Notes under the pieces: model-generated
What the model was told of the DNA's origin: nothing
Databases searched by the model: none
The model's input: the letters and a program-made list of their open reading frames with translations, nothing else
Assembly (NCBI GenBank): GCA_018710905.1
Contig: DVIZ01000010.1
Span: forward strand, 1 to 32,642
DNA length: 32,642 nucleotides
Origin: Candidatus Scybalomonas excrementigallinarum
Lineage (GTDB): Bacteria; Bacillota; Clostridia; Lachnospirales; Lachnospiraceae
Direction: 5' to 3'
Shown: in pieces, positions 1-7,573 of the stretch
Position numbering within the stretch: position 1 is the stretch's first letter
Layout: the number at the start of each line of letters is the position of its first letter
Position numbers and translations under genes: made by a program

Positions 1-32
1 CAGATGAAAGCAATAAGAAACTTTGTGTGAAG

Positions 33-70
33 GATGAGGTGGGTGTTATTACCTACCTTGTCTTTTTTCT
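33..70 (+). terminator. Rho-independent terminator of a gene upstream of the window
   Basis: A 12-bp stem (33-44 with 51-62, including three G-U type pairs) closes a 6-nt loop and is followed by a run of six T at 63-68. No coding region lies before it in the window, so it should end a transcript that enters from the left. The rest of 71-174 holds only the leader of the next gene. Confidence 0.7.
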
Positions 71-174
71 TTCATAGGAAAGGTTATTTATGATGAAATT
101 TGGCAATACTCATAATAATACTGATTAAAAAGAACGATGGTATTTGAGAAAGCAATGGTTAGGAGCGGTGGTTT

Positions 175-1680
175 ATGATTGAAAACATTGACTTAAATAA
201 AAAGATTTCAAAAGAAGAATATCATAAGATGAAAGAGCAGTTAGAAGCAAGACTAGCTTCGTTGCAAAGAGAAGCCAAGGAACAAAAAGTGCCAATTATT
301 GTTGTATTTGAAGGATTTGGAGCATCTGGAAAGGGATATTTAATTAACAAACTGATTCACCCTATGGATCCAAGAGGATTCTCTGTTTATACAACAGAAA
401 GAGAAACAGAAGAAGAGCGTTTGCATCCATTTTTGTGGAGATTTTGGACGAAAACACCTGCAAAAGGTAGAATCGCTGTTTTTGATACAAGCTGGTACCG
501 TAAAGTATTAGTAGAACGAGGAGAAAAGAGAATTTCAGATGAGCAAGCAGAACTGGCATTTGAAGAAATTAAAAACTTTGAAAGGCAGTTAGTCGACGAT
601 GGGACAGTTATTATAAAAATTTTTTTGCATATTTCAAAAAAGGAGCAAGGGAAACGATTTGATTCTTTATTAGCATCAAAAGATACGGCGTGGAAAGTTA
701 CAAAAGAAGATCAATATTGTCACAAACATTTTAATCGTTTTTTAACGTTAGCAGATGAAATGTTAGAACGAACGACGAGTGCAGCTGCTCCGTGGACGAT
801 TGTAGAAGCAAAGCAAAAAGAATTTGCAGTAATAAAAGTGTTATCTACCGTTGTAGGCGTTTTAAGCACGGTATGCAATGAAAGAAGACAAGAAAATATC
901 CAAAAAGAGAATAAAGTAGTATTCCAACCCCCTTATGAAGAAATGATAAAAACATCGGTATTAAACCAAGTGGATTTGTCATTAAAGATTTCTAGTGAAG
1001 AATATAAAGAGCGTTTAAAAAAAGTGCAAAAGCGATTACAAGATCTTCAGAATCAACTCTATGAAAAGAGAATTCCTGTTGTGATAGCATTTGAGGGCTG
1101 GGATGCAGCAGGAAAAGGCGGTGCTATAAAGCGTCTTACAGAGCCACTAGATCCGAGAGGGTATCAAGTGAATCCGACTTCTGCTCCTAATGATGTGGAG
1201 AAAGAGCATCATTATTTATGGAGATTTTGGAACACGATTCCAAAAGGCGGTCATATTGCTATTTATGATCGGACATGGTATGGACGAGTTATGGTGGAGA
1301 GAATCGAAGGTTTTTGTACGGTGGAAGAATGGAGCAGAGCTTATGCGGAAATTAATGAAATGGAAGAGCATTTATATGATGAAGGAACGATAGTCTTAAA
1401 ATTTTGGCTTCATATTGATAAGGAAGAGCAAGAAAAACGATTTAAAGAACGAATGAACAATCCAGAAAAGCAGTGGAAAATTACGGATGAGGATTGGAGA
1501 AATCGTGAAAAATGGGAGCAATATGAAGAAGCCGTCAATGAGATGATTGTACAAACGTCTACCACTTATGCTCCATGGATTGTTGTAGAGGCAAATGATA
1601 AATATTTTGCTAGAATTAAAGTGTTAGAAACGGTGGCAGATACACTTTCTAACACATTACAAGAACGATATCAAGTATAA
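175..1680 (+). CDS. pap: Polyphosphate:AMP phosphotransferase, two-domain PPK2 (class II)
   Basis: Probably transfers phosphate from polyphosphate to AMP, giving ADP in the cytoplasm. The 501-residue protein is a tandem of two PPK2 domains (about 7-230 and 265-495), as in known two-domain PAP enzymes. The C-terminal copy has intact Walker A (EGWDAAGKGG, D310 and K314) and Walker B (YDRTWYGR, D365 and R366). The N-terminal copy is degenerate: Walker A reads EGFGASGKG, with G49 where Asp is expected, and Walker B reads FDTSWYRK, with T105 replacing Arg. Catalysis is therefore expected only in the C-terminal half, as reported for this family. The start is supported by AGGAG about 9 nt upstream of ATG 175. 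The gene is monocistronic, ended by the hairpin at 1720-1777. The exact nucleotide acceptor (AMP versus another NMP) is inferred from architecture only. Confidence 0.9.
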   Translation: MIENIDLNKKISKEEYHKMKEQLEARLASLQREAKEQKVPIIVVFEGFGASGKGYLINKLIHPMDPRGFSVYTTERETEEERLHPFLWRFWTKTPAKGRIAVFDTSWYRKVLVERGEKRISDEQAELAFEEIKNFERQLVDDGTVIIKIFLHISKKEQGKRFDSLLASKDTAWKVTKEDQYCHKHFNRFLTLADEMLERTTSAAAPWTIVEAKQKEFAVIKVLSTVVGVLSTVCNERRQENIQKENKVVFQPPYEEMIKTSVLNQVDLSLKISSEEYKERLKKVQKRLQDLQNQLYEKRIPVVIAFEGWDAAGKGGAIKRLTEPLDPRGYQVNPTSAPNDVEKEHHYLWRFWNTIPKGGHIAIYDRTWYGRVMVERIEGFCTVEEWSRAYAEINEMEEHLYDEGTIVLKFWLHIDKEEQEKRFKERMNNPEKQWKITDEDWRNREKWEQYEEAVNEMIVQTSTTYAPWIVVEANDKYFARIKVLETVADTLSNTLQERYQV

Positions 1681-1719
1681 AAAGAAGGAAAATAGTTTGT
1701 GAGTTTTTTTCTTAGACGT

Positions 1720-1777
1720 AAAAAGAACCGTTACAAGTGACAGAAAAGAAAACTGTTCTTGTAAAGGCTCTTTTTTT
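1720..1777. terminator. Terminator shared by pap (+) and fprA (-)
   Basis: Left arm 1720-1737 pairs with right arm 1758-1775 over 18 positions with two mismatches. The right arm ends in a T-run (1771-1777) and the left arm begins with five A, so it can act in both directions between the convergent genes pap and fprA. Confidence 0.75.
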
Positions 1778-1846
1778 ATGCTATAGAAAATTCCTCGCAA
1801 ACTGCTCACGCGCAGCAAAGTGTGCAAGGCAAACTTTGTTCTAAAA
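1774..1846. repeat. Possible dispersed intergenic repeat, copy A
   Basis: The sequence just after the pap terminator (about 1774-1798, TTTTATGCTATAGAAAATTC and on) closely resembles 7840-7864 after the acpP terminator, about 22 of 25 positions. The remainder contains small inverted repeats (CTGC/GCAG near 1802-1815; CAAAGT/ACTTTG near 1816-1840). Both copies sit directly behind a terminator. Whether it is a genome-wide repeat cannot be judged from one window. Confidence 0.4.
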
Positions 1847-3058
1847 CTAGTTCATTTCATTTAAAGAAGCTAAAAGTGCATCTTTTAATTCCATTAATTG
1901 AGCATAAGATTCTTCTTTTAAAGAAGAGCGAATTGTAATTGTTGGCTCTAAAAGAGTCATATTTTTCATTGTATCTAAAATTGCTTTTACCTGTTTTGTA
2001 GTTGTTGGAGCCCAAGAACCATTTTCCATAAATGCAACAGTACGATTTTGGATATTTAATGCTTGCATATCATGGATAAAGTTTAACATAGCAGGATAAA
2101 TAGCACCGTTATAAGTTGGAGCTGCTAATACAATATGGCTACAACGGAATACTTCTTCAATTAAAGTGGAAACATGAGTATTGGATACATCATGAATGAC
2201 AATATTTTTAATTCCATCTTCGGCTAAAGCAGTTGCAAGAACGTTCACTGCATTTTCTGTATTTCCATACATAGAACCATAGAAAATAGCAACTGTTTTT
2301 TCTTCTGGTTCATAACTGCTCCAAGTATTATATTTGCCAAGGAAGTACTCAAAGTTGTTACGCCAAACTGGTCCATGAAGAGGACAGATGAATTGAATAC
2401 TAACGCCAGAAAGTTTCTTTAAAGCGTTTTGTACTTGAGGACCATATTTACCAACGATATTGCTATAGTAACGACGAGCATCAGAGAGCCAGTCGCGATC
2501 AAAATCGATTTCATCGTTAAATAAGTTACCATTTAATGCACCAAAGCTTCCGAATGCGTCAGCAGAGAAAAGAATTTGCTTGCTTTCTTCATAACTCATC
2601 ATAACTTCTGGCCAGTGAACCATAGGAGTCATAACGAAGCGAAGAGTATGACTTCCAAGGCAAAGAGTATCATTTTCTTTTACAATCACTGTATGTTCTG
2701 TAATATCCATATCGTAGAACTGTTGGATTAAATTAATAGTTTTTGCATTACCAACGATTTTTACATTTGGATAGCGAAGCATAAGATCTTCGATGTTTGC
2801 ACAGTGATCTGGCTCCATATGATTTACAACGATATAGTCTAAAGAACGTCCATTTAATACATGGGAAATATTTTCTAAAAATTGACGAGAAATAGAAGAG
2901 TCAACGGTATCCATCAACGCTGTTTTTTCATCACAAATAAGATAAGAGTTGTAATTGACACCTCTTGGAATTGGAAATAAATTTTCAAATAAAGCAAGAC
3001 GACGATCGGAGCCGCCTACCCAATAAATATCATCTGTTATTTTTCTAGTGCAATACAT
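1847..3058 (-). CDS. fprA: A-type flavodiiron protein (O2/NO reductase, FprA family)
   Basis: Cytoplasmic diiron flavoprotein that reduces O2 to water and/or NO to N2O, using electrons from rubredoxin or a similar donor; typical of anaerobes. The N-terminal metallo-beta-lactamase domain has the diiron ligands: HxExDH as H80, E82, D84 and H85, then H148, D167 and H228. A flavodoxin domain starts near residue 255, with the FMN phosphate loop SMYGNT at 262-267 and APTYNGA further on. Length is 403 residues, usual for the class A two-domain form, with no rubredoxin fusion. Start choice: an in-frame GTG at 3076 overlaps the ribosome binding site AAAGGAG itself, so the ATG at 3058, 7-8 nt after it, is preferred. 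The choice between O2 and NO as main substrate is not visible in the sequence. Confidence 0.93.
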   Translation of the reverse strand: MYCTRKITDDIYWVGGSDRRLALFENLFPIPRGVNYNSYLICDEKTALMDTVDSSISRQFLENISHVLNGRSLDYIVVNHMEPDHCANIEDLMLRYPNVKIVGNAKTINLIQQFYDMDITEHTVIVKENDTLCLGSHTLRFVMTPMVHWPEVMMSYEESKQILFSADAFGSFGALNGNLFNDEIDFDRDWLSDARRYYSNIVGKYGPQVQNALKKLSGVSIQFICPLHGPVWRNNFEYFLGKYNTWSSYEPEEKTVAIFYGSMYGNTENAVNVLATALAEDGIKNIVIHDVSNTHVSTLIEEVFRCSHIVLAAPTYNGAIYPAMLNFIHDMQALNIQNRTVAFMENGSWAPTTTKQVKAILDTMKNMTLLEPTITIRSSLKEESYAQLMELKDALLASLNEMN

Positions 3059-3391
3059 TTTTTTTGCTCCTTTCACTTTAGAAAAATTAAAATTTTATCG
3101 CTAAATGGTAGTTTAAAATGGAACAGGGAAAATTGTTCCTCCCATAAGCTGTTTATTAAAATATGCTATATAATTTATCGACTTATAGTATACCACAAAA
3201 AGGGGTGTTAGTTCTAGCTAACTGGGTACATTATATCATATTTGGGAAAATATACAATATAGTTGTGAAAATAACGACAAAATAAAAATAAATTTGCTGT
3301 TATAAAAATAAAGTTTTATTATGAAAATATAAAAACATACAAAAAATAAATAGAATCATGATAAATTTATTAGGAATCATAAAATTTAAGC
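3059..3391. promoter_or_regulatory. fprA upstream region with two inverted repeats
   Basis: A minus-strand extended -10 element (TGG-TATACT, TATACT at 3187-3192) lies about 130 nt before fprA. A palindrome GTTAG-N6-CTAAC (3207-3222) covers the place of its -35 box, a typical operator position. A second inverted repeat GGAACA-N8-TGTTCC (3120-3139) lies in the predicted leader. The remainder (3225-3391), between fprA and the end of the next gene, is AT-rich and I see no gene in it. Confidence 0.45.
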
Positions 3392-4228
3392 TTATCCAAG
3401 TAAGAATAGTTCCCCTAGACGCATAATATGATAACGTAGATTAGGAGCGAGTTTTTCCATGTATTGTGCAAATAATAAAGGATTTTCTTCATTTCCTTTT
3501 ACCATATCATAATGGAGAGGAATGGTTAGCTCGGCACATAGCTCAGAAGCTAAAATAGTAGCATCTTTTGCATTCATATTTCCAATAATATTTTTACTAT
3601 CTCTTAAAATATCACTTCCGTTAATTGGTAACAGTAAAACATGAAAAGGAGCGTATTTCTTTAACGTGTCCAAAAGTTTTTGGGTGAGCATAGTATCACC
3701 AGAGTGAAATAGTTTCATGCCAGCAAAGTGAAATAAATATCCAAGAGTGAGGGAATTTCCCTGTTCATCATATTGGTAGCTATCATGAGCAGTTTCAATG
3801 CCAGTAACGGTTACATTTTCTTCAATTTCCAATGTTTTATTTTGAGATAACGTCAAAATATGGCGTTCTGGAATTCCCCATGCAATCAATTCCTTTTTTA
3901 AAGGTTCTGGAATGATGATTTTTACATTCGGATTGGATGCAACCATTCCAAGAAGCGTTTCTTGATTCATATGATCTCTATGGTTGTGAGTACAAAAAAT
4001 GTAATCTGCGAAAGCATCTTCTGCCTGATAGGGAGCAGGATAATGCCGTCTTGTATTTCCTTTTTCATCGGTAAGATCGGTTAGTACGGGATCGATATAG
4101 ATTATTTTTTGATTCCATTTTATGACGATTCCCATTTGTCCAATATACCAAAATGGTAGTAGATTCTTTGAAAATTCTTTTTCTTTTATTTCATTTAAAA
4201 GAGTATTTCCTGTTTTATACCATAACAT
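3392..4228 (-). CDS. UlaG-like metallo-beta-lactamase-fold hydrolase
   Basis: 278-residue MBL-fold protein resembling the UlaG (L-ascorbate-6-phosphate lactonase) branch. Seen in sequence: the metal motif THNHRDH (H81, H83, D85, H86), then ETAHDSY, HSGDTM and LLPING blocks, and a late PLHYDM histidine, spaced as in UlaG relatives. The start ATG at 4228 follows GGAGG at a good distance. It stands alone: no ula phosphotransferase or ascorbate genes are near, so ascorbate use is not implied. Many relatives act on unknown lactones or phosphodiesters. Fold assignment is firm, substrate is open. Confidence 0.8.
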   Translation of the reverse strand: MLWYKTGNTLLNEIKEKEFSKNLLPFWYIGQMGIVIKWNQKIIYIDPVLTDLTDEKGNTRRHYPAPYQAEDAFADYIFCTHNHRDHMNQETLLGMVASNPNVKIIIPEPLKKELIAWGIPERHILTLSQNKTLEIEENVTVTGIETAHDSYQYDEQGNSLTLGYLFHFAGMKLFHSGDTMLTQKLLDTLKKYAPFHVLLLPINGSDILRDSKNIIGNMNAKDATILASELCAELTIPLHYDMVKGNEENPLLFAQYMEKLAPNLRYHIMRLGELFLLG

Positions 4229-4640
4229 AGTTTATCCTCCGTTTGTTTTATGTATTGTTTCTATTTTAACATATATGAGAAAAAAGGGGGATTTTTCTGG
4301 ATAAATTATTGTACCGTGGGTAATTTAGCTGATGGAATCTTTTAGGCTCATTATGTAGTTCGTCTATAAATGATAAGAAAGGATGGCTTACTGACGATAA
4401 TTTCTAATGCTTTTCGTATCGATTCTACGCATATAGTATCCTCTGTTGGTAACCATAGTATTCTTCTTACTTTACTTTAGCGTAGTTAGTATAAAAAATT
4501 TGTTACTTCTATTCACTTTTAAATCCAATAATTTTGTGATATCATAATTTTAATTTTTTATTAGTAATATTAAAACACAAGCATTACTATATAAAGATAA
4601 AAATAATATACTATGAAAAATAAAAAATTGAAATTATATA
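4229..4640. other. Gene-poor AT-rich spacer before tRNA-Leu
   Basis: No convincing gene. On the minus strand there is an open stretch of about 45 codons across 4255-4400, and in another frame a 22-codon reading frame beginning at an ATG near 4455. On the plus strand there is a 36-codon frame (4370-4480) without a ribosome binding site. These could be debris of a lost gene, but I cannot name one. Confidence 0.3.
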
Positions 4641-4669
4641 TTGACTTAATACAATATTTATTGTATACT
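4641..4669 (+). promoter_or_regulatory. Promoter of tRNA-Leu
   Basis: TTGACT (4641-4646), a 17-nt spacer and TATACT (4664-4669), near-consensus for the housekeeping sigma factor, placed about 31 nt before the tRNA. Confidence 0.8.
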
Positions 4670-4700
4670 ATACAGCGTGAGTGATATTTCAACTGAAAAC

Positions 4701-4783
4701 GCCGGTGTGTCGGAATGGCAGACGATGCAGACTCAAAATCTGTTGTGGGTAACCACGTGCGGGTTCAAGTCCCGCCACCGGCA
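4701..4783 (+). tRNA. tRNA-Leu, anticodon CAA
   Basis: A complete class II tRNA cloverleaf. The acceptor stem GCCGGTG pairs with CACCGGC before discriminator A. The anticodon arm CAGA-CTCAAAA-TCTG gives anticodon CAA (codon UUG). A long variable arm (TGTGGGTAACCACGT) is typical of Leu. The T arm is GCGGG-TTCAAGT-CCCGC. CCA is not encoded. It is a single-tRNA unit with its own promoter and terminator, and lies at the edge of the accessory region. Confidence 0.96.
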
Positions 4784-4816
4784 TTATAAAAACAAGTATT
4801 TATAATGTTTTATTGC

Positions 4817-4858
4817 AATCAGAGGTAATCAAAATGCGGTTACCTCTGATTATTTTAT
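4817..4858 (+). terminator. Terminator of tRNA-Leu
   Basis: A 14-bp stem (4817-4830 with 4838-4851, one G-U pair) with a 7-nt loop, followed by a T-rich tail. Confidence 0.85.
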
Positions 4859-4873
4859 TTGAAAATTATGGAA

Positions 4874-4942
4874 AGGAGAAATTCTTGCGTGTATGAGATG
4901 AAAGCAAGAGTTAAAGAAAGTGCTTAGGCACTTATTTTTTTT
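4874..4942 (+). other. Ribosome site, 12-codon reading frame and terminator (possible gene remnant)
   Basis: AGGAG (4874-4878) precedes a GTG at 4889 that opens a 12-codon frame (VYEMKARVKESA) ending at TAG 4925-4927. The stop lies inside a hairpin AAGTGC-TTAG-GCACTT (4918-4933) followed by eight T, a good terminator. It looks like the front of a gene joined to the end of a transcription unit by deletion, or a very small peptide gene. No function can be assigned. Confidence 0.35.
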
Positions 4943-4980
4943 GAATTTTTATAGTGTGTTAATTTAAGAAGTTTCAATAG

Positions 4981-5190
4981 AAACACTATAGTTTGAAGGA
5001 CAAAAATCCTGTTTTGCGCTTAAAAGATGATGATATAATGGAAGAAGAATATTTTATTGCGCAGAAAAATTGTAGGATATAAATGGATGTATGGAGCGGG
5101 AACTATGAAATTCCACTGAATGATGAAGAGTATTGTAGTTGCTCCTATCAATTAAATGACATGGATTATGTCAATTTTTCCTGTGATTAA
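4981..5190 (+). pseudogene. Decayed reading frame or small ORF of unknown origin
   Basis: One frame stays open from 4981 to 5190 except for a single TAA at 5080-5082. The first part (33 codons) has the charged segment LKDDDIMEEEYFIA. The second begins with ATG 5083 after a weak AGGA and encodes 35 residues, acidic with three cysteines (MDVWSGNYEIPLNDEEY and on). The amino-acid make-up looks protein-like rather than random, but I recognise no family. A nonsense-broken gene or an intact 35-residue protein from 5083 are both possible. Confidence 0.35.
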
Positions 5191-5211
5191 GTTGATGAAA
5201 AACAGAGCATA

Positions 5212-5241
5212 TAAAATTAGACGATCAAAAGACCGTCTAAT
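5212..5241 (-). terminator. Terminator of hicAB
   Basis: ATTAGACG (5216-5223) pairs perfectly with CGTCTAAT (5234-5241). Read on the minus strand it is followed by a short T-run (5212-5216). It lies about 50 nt past the hicB stop. Confidence 0.65.
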
Positions 5242-5289
5242 TCATAGGATTAATAAATTTCTTCTCTTTTTAGTTTGTAGACTTCAATA

Positions 5290-5688
5290 TTATAATTGCA
5301 ATCTTTCTATTAATGCTTCTTGCAAAACTTGTGAGAAATTAATACCTTTCGATATTGCTTCTTCATTGAGCCATTCTGGAATGCTTAAAGTTTTTTTGAC
5401 TGCTTTTGAATTTGTTCTTTTTTTGTAAGCGAGCATATCAAATTCTATAACAACTAAGAAGCTATCTGATTCCAAAGTGATATGTTCTGGAGAAGTAGGG
5501 GCAGGAATCTCCTCCTTTTCTTCTTCTCTACTTGTCAAACAAAGCCCAAGTGCGTCGACAGCCATCTCATAGGCTTCTTGCATATTATCGCCTTCTGTAA
5601 GACATTCAGGAAGATCAGGAAAAGAAATCCAAAAACCACCTTCTTCAGCTTTATGAAAAATAGCAGGATAGAATAGTTTTTTATTCAT
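5290..5688 (-). CDS. hicB: HicB antitoxin
   Basis: Antitoxin that neutralises HicA and, with it, represses its own operon. The 132-residue protein has the HicB N-terminal degraded RNase-H-like domain (about 1-60: FYPAIFHKAEEGGFWISFPD, then LPECLTEGDNMQEA) and a C-terminal ribbon-helix-helix DNA-binding segment (about 92-132: KKTLSIPEWLNEEA). It follows hicA by 39 nt with a strong GGAGGTG site before its ATG. The DNA-binding tail matches the repeated operator found upstream of hicA. Confidence 0.9.
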   Translation of the reverse strand: MNKKLFYPAIFHKAEEGGFWISFPDLPECLTEGDNMQEAYEMAVDALGLCLTSREEEKEEIPAPTSPEHITLESDSFLVVIEFDMLAYKKRTNSKAVKKTLSIPEWLNEEAISKGINFSQVLQEALIERLQL

Positions 5689-5727
5689 AATACACCTCCA
5701 AATTTATAGAATTAGGGCAAGGGCTTA

Positions 5728-5916
5728 TTACTTAAGCCCTGCCTGTTTGAGTATTGCCTGTTCCATGCCCTTTTTTAAGGACTTGGAATGATAAGGTACA
5801 ATGGTTTGCTTGCCAGTAACTTGATTCTTCATTTTTACATGAGAACCGTTTTGACTGATAATGATGAAACCATTTTTTTTGAGATATTGAATCATCTCTC
5901 GTGAAGTCATTGGCAT
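5728..5916 (-). CDS. hicA: HicA mRNA interferase toxin
   Basis: Small double-stranded-RNA-binding-fold toxin that cleaves mRNA. Its 62 residues show the family pattern: TSREMIQYLKKNGF, then QNGSHVKM with the catalytic histidine H26, then a basic tail IVPYHSKSLKKGM. The ATG at 5916 is chosen because AAAGGAG lies about 10 nt before it; an in-frame ATG at 5958 falls in the promoter -10 zone and has no ribosome site. First gene of the hicAB operon. Full length with catalytic His intact, so probably active. Confidence 0.9.
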   Translation of the reverse strand: MPMTSREMIQYLKKNGFIIISQNGSHVKMKNQVTGKQTIVPYHSKSLKKGMEQAILKQAGLK

Positions 5917-5948
5917 ATTTATGTATCTCCTTTCCTTATCATATTTAT

Positions 5949-6002
5949 ATGATAACACGTATTAACACGTATTTCAATGGAGAAGGCGTAAAAATACGTG
6001 TA
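5949..6002 (-). promoter_or_regulatory. hicAB promoter with repeated operator
   Basis: Minus strand: TTGAAA (-35, 5972-5977), exactly 17 nt, TATCAT (-10, 5949-5954). The spacer is filled by two direct repeats of TAACACGTATT (5953-5963 and 5963-5973) spaced 10 bp apart, one helical turn. A third copy in inverted orientation (AATACGTGTA, 5993-6002) lies just upstream of -35. This fits autorepression by the HicB ribbon-helix-helix domain. Confidence 0.8.
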
Positions 6003-6475
6003 ATTTTGATTTTTAGAAAACGTCTATAAGTATAAAATTAGAGGTGACTATAAAGAAGCAAGGGAGAAATTTAATTATAAATGGTGGGATCGTTCGGCTG
6101 TTTTTTATTTATGTGCTATAAATTTTGTCTCAATCATAGCAGAAAGTTAGGATGTGCAAAATAAAAATATTTATAAAAGACATTTGTTCTTAAGTGAACG
6201 AAAAAAGAGAATATCTAAGCGGAAATATTGAGTGAAAAAAGAAAATAACATAAAAATTCTAAATATAGAATATGTATTATTGAATTAATGATTTAGAATG
6301 TAGTTACAATAATTTTTTGCTAGAAATATAGAAAAATAAAAAGTATTATCAGTTTTATTATTTTTATAATGTTTTTTTCTGTAAAAATGTCCTTTCTTTG
6401 TATAAAAAATGGAGAAAAACAAAGTATTTTTTAAAAGTTCTATGAAAAGTATATAAAAATTTGAGAAAATCGTAC
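6003..6475. other. AT-rich spacer with a coding-like remnant at 6010-6150
   Basis: A plus-strand frame is open from 6010 to TAG 6148-6150 (46 codons) with no start signal. It reads like a protein tail (YKIRGDYKEAREKFNYKWWD and on). It begins right behind the hicAB operator. I do not recognise the family. From 6150 to 6475 the DNA is very AT-rich; a 65-codon hydrophobic minus-strand frame there has no ribosome site and I see no gene. Confidence 0.35.
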
Positions 6476-6504
6476 TTGTCATTTCTAGAGAGATATATTA
6501 TAGT
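6476..6504 (+). promoter_or_regulatory. plsX promoter
   Basis: TTGTCA (6476-6481), 17 nt, TATAGT (6499-6504), about 30 nt before plsX. I saw no FapR-type palindrome overlapping it. Confidence 0.75.
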
Positions 6505-6534
6505 ATGATATAGAAACAACTAGGAGGAAAGATC

Positions 6535-7560
6535 ATGCAAGATACAGTTAAAGTTGCTGTCGATGCAATGGGCGGTGATAATGCACCACTTGAAATCGTT
6601 AAGGGTGCCGTAGAGGCTGTCAATGAAAGAGAAGAATTGCACCTTTTCTTAGTGGGAAATAAAGGTAAGATTGAGGCAGAGCTTGCAAAATACCAATTTA
6701 GACAAGAACAGATAGAAATTGTGTCAGCCACAGAAGAGATTAGTTGTGATGAGGCACCAGTAATGGCAATTCGAAAGAAAAAAGATTCCTCTATTGTAGT
6801 AGCATTGAATTTAGTAAAGGAAGGAAAGGCAGATGCTTTTGTTTCTGCTGGAAGTTCAGGAGCTATTTTAGTTGGAGGACAATTAATTATTGGTCGCATT
6901 AAAGGAATTGAAAGGCCACCTCTTGCTCCGCTAATTCCGACTTTAAAAGGTGTTTCTTTATTAATTGACTGTGGAGCTAATGTGGATGCTAGACCATCGC
7001 ATTTAGTTCAATTTGCACAGATGGGTTCCATTTACATGGAAAATATTCTTGGCATTTCAAAACCAAAAGTTGCAATTGTAAATATTGGCGCAGAAGAAGC
7101 CAAAGGAAACGCTCTTGTAAAAGAAACATATCCACTTTTAAAAGAATGTCAGGAAATTAATTTTATTGGCAGCATTGAAGCTCGAGATATTCCATATGGT
7201 GAGGCAGATGTCATTGTCAGCGAGGCATTTGTTGGAAATGTAATTTTAAAGCTTTCTGAAGGACTTTCTAGTGCATTAGTCAGTGCGATTAAAGATGGAA
7301 TGATGAGTACAACACGTAGCAAAATGGGAGCATTGTTGGTAAAACCAGCTCTAAAAGAAACGCTAAAGAAATTTGATGCCACAGAATATGGCGGAGCACC
7401 TCTTTTAGGACTGCAAGGACTTGTTGTAAAAGTACATGGAAGTTCAAAGTCGAAAGAAGTGAAGAATGCGTTAATTCAATGTATTCAATTTAAAAAGCAA
7501 GGAATTAACGATAAAATTAAAGAAAATATTATTAAGAAAAAAGAAGAAACTATGAATTAA
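6535..7560 (+). CDS. plsX: Phosphate acyltransferase PlsX
   Basis: Converts acyl-ACP and phosphate to acyl-phosphate, the donor for PlsY in phosphatidic acid synthesis at the membrane. The 341-residue protein starts with the family hallmark [12 protein letters not shown] and carries [38 protein letters not shown] and [16 protein letters not shown] blocks. Length is normal. AGGAGG precedes the ATG by about 8 nt. acpP follows after 13 nt, so acyl carrier and acyltransferase are co-transcribed. The fabD and fabG genes found between plsX and acpP in Bacillus are absent here. Confidence 0.97.
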   Translation: MQDTVKVAVDAMGGDNAPLEIVKGAVEAVNEREELHLFLVGNKGKIEAELAKYQFRQEQIEIVSATEEISCDEAPVMAIRKKKDSSIVVALNLVKEGKADAFVSAGSSGAILVGGQLIIGRIKGIERPPLAPLIPTLKGVSLLIDCGANVDARPSHLVQFAQMGSIYMENILGISKPKVAIVNIGAEEAKGNALVKETYPLLKECQEINFIGSIEARDIPYGEADVIVSEAFVGNVILKLSEGLSSALVSAIKDGMMSTTRSKMGALLVKPALKETLKKFDATEYGGAPLLGLQGLVVKVHGSSKSKEVKNALIQCIQFKKQGINDKIKENIIKKKEETMN

Positions 7561-7573
7561 GGGAGATGTTAAA

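Noticed and set aside
3392-4228. Ascorbate utilisation gene ulaG
   Set aside because: The fold matches, but no other ula genes are present, so the specific function is not supported.
4370-4480. 36-codon plus-strand frame
   Set aside because: No ribosome binding site and no recognisable family.
5156-5428. 90-codon plus-strand frame over hicB
   Set aside because: Most of it is antisense to hicB and has no ribosome site; only its first 22 codons matter for the direct-repeat observation.
6285-6482. 65-codon hydrophobic minus-strand frame
   Set aside because: Extreme AT-richness creates Phe/Ile/Lys-rich open frames; no ribosome site or promoter.
4701-6534. Prophage or integrative element at tRNA-Leu
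   Set aside because: No integrase, no phage genes, and no repeat of the tRNA 3' end found downstream; at most a remnant.
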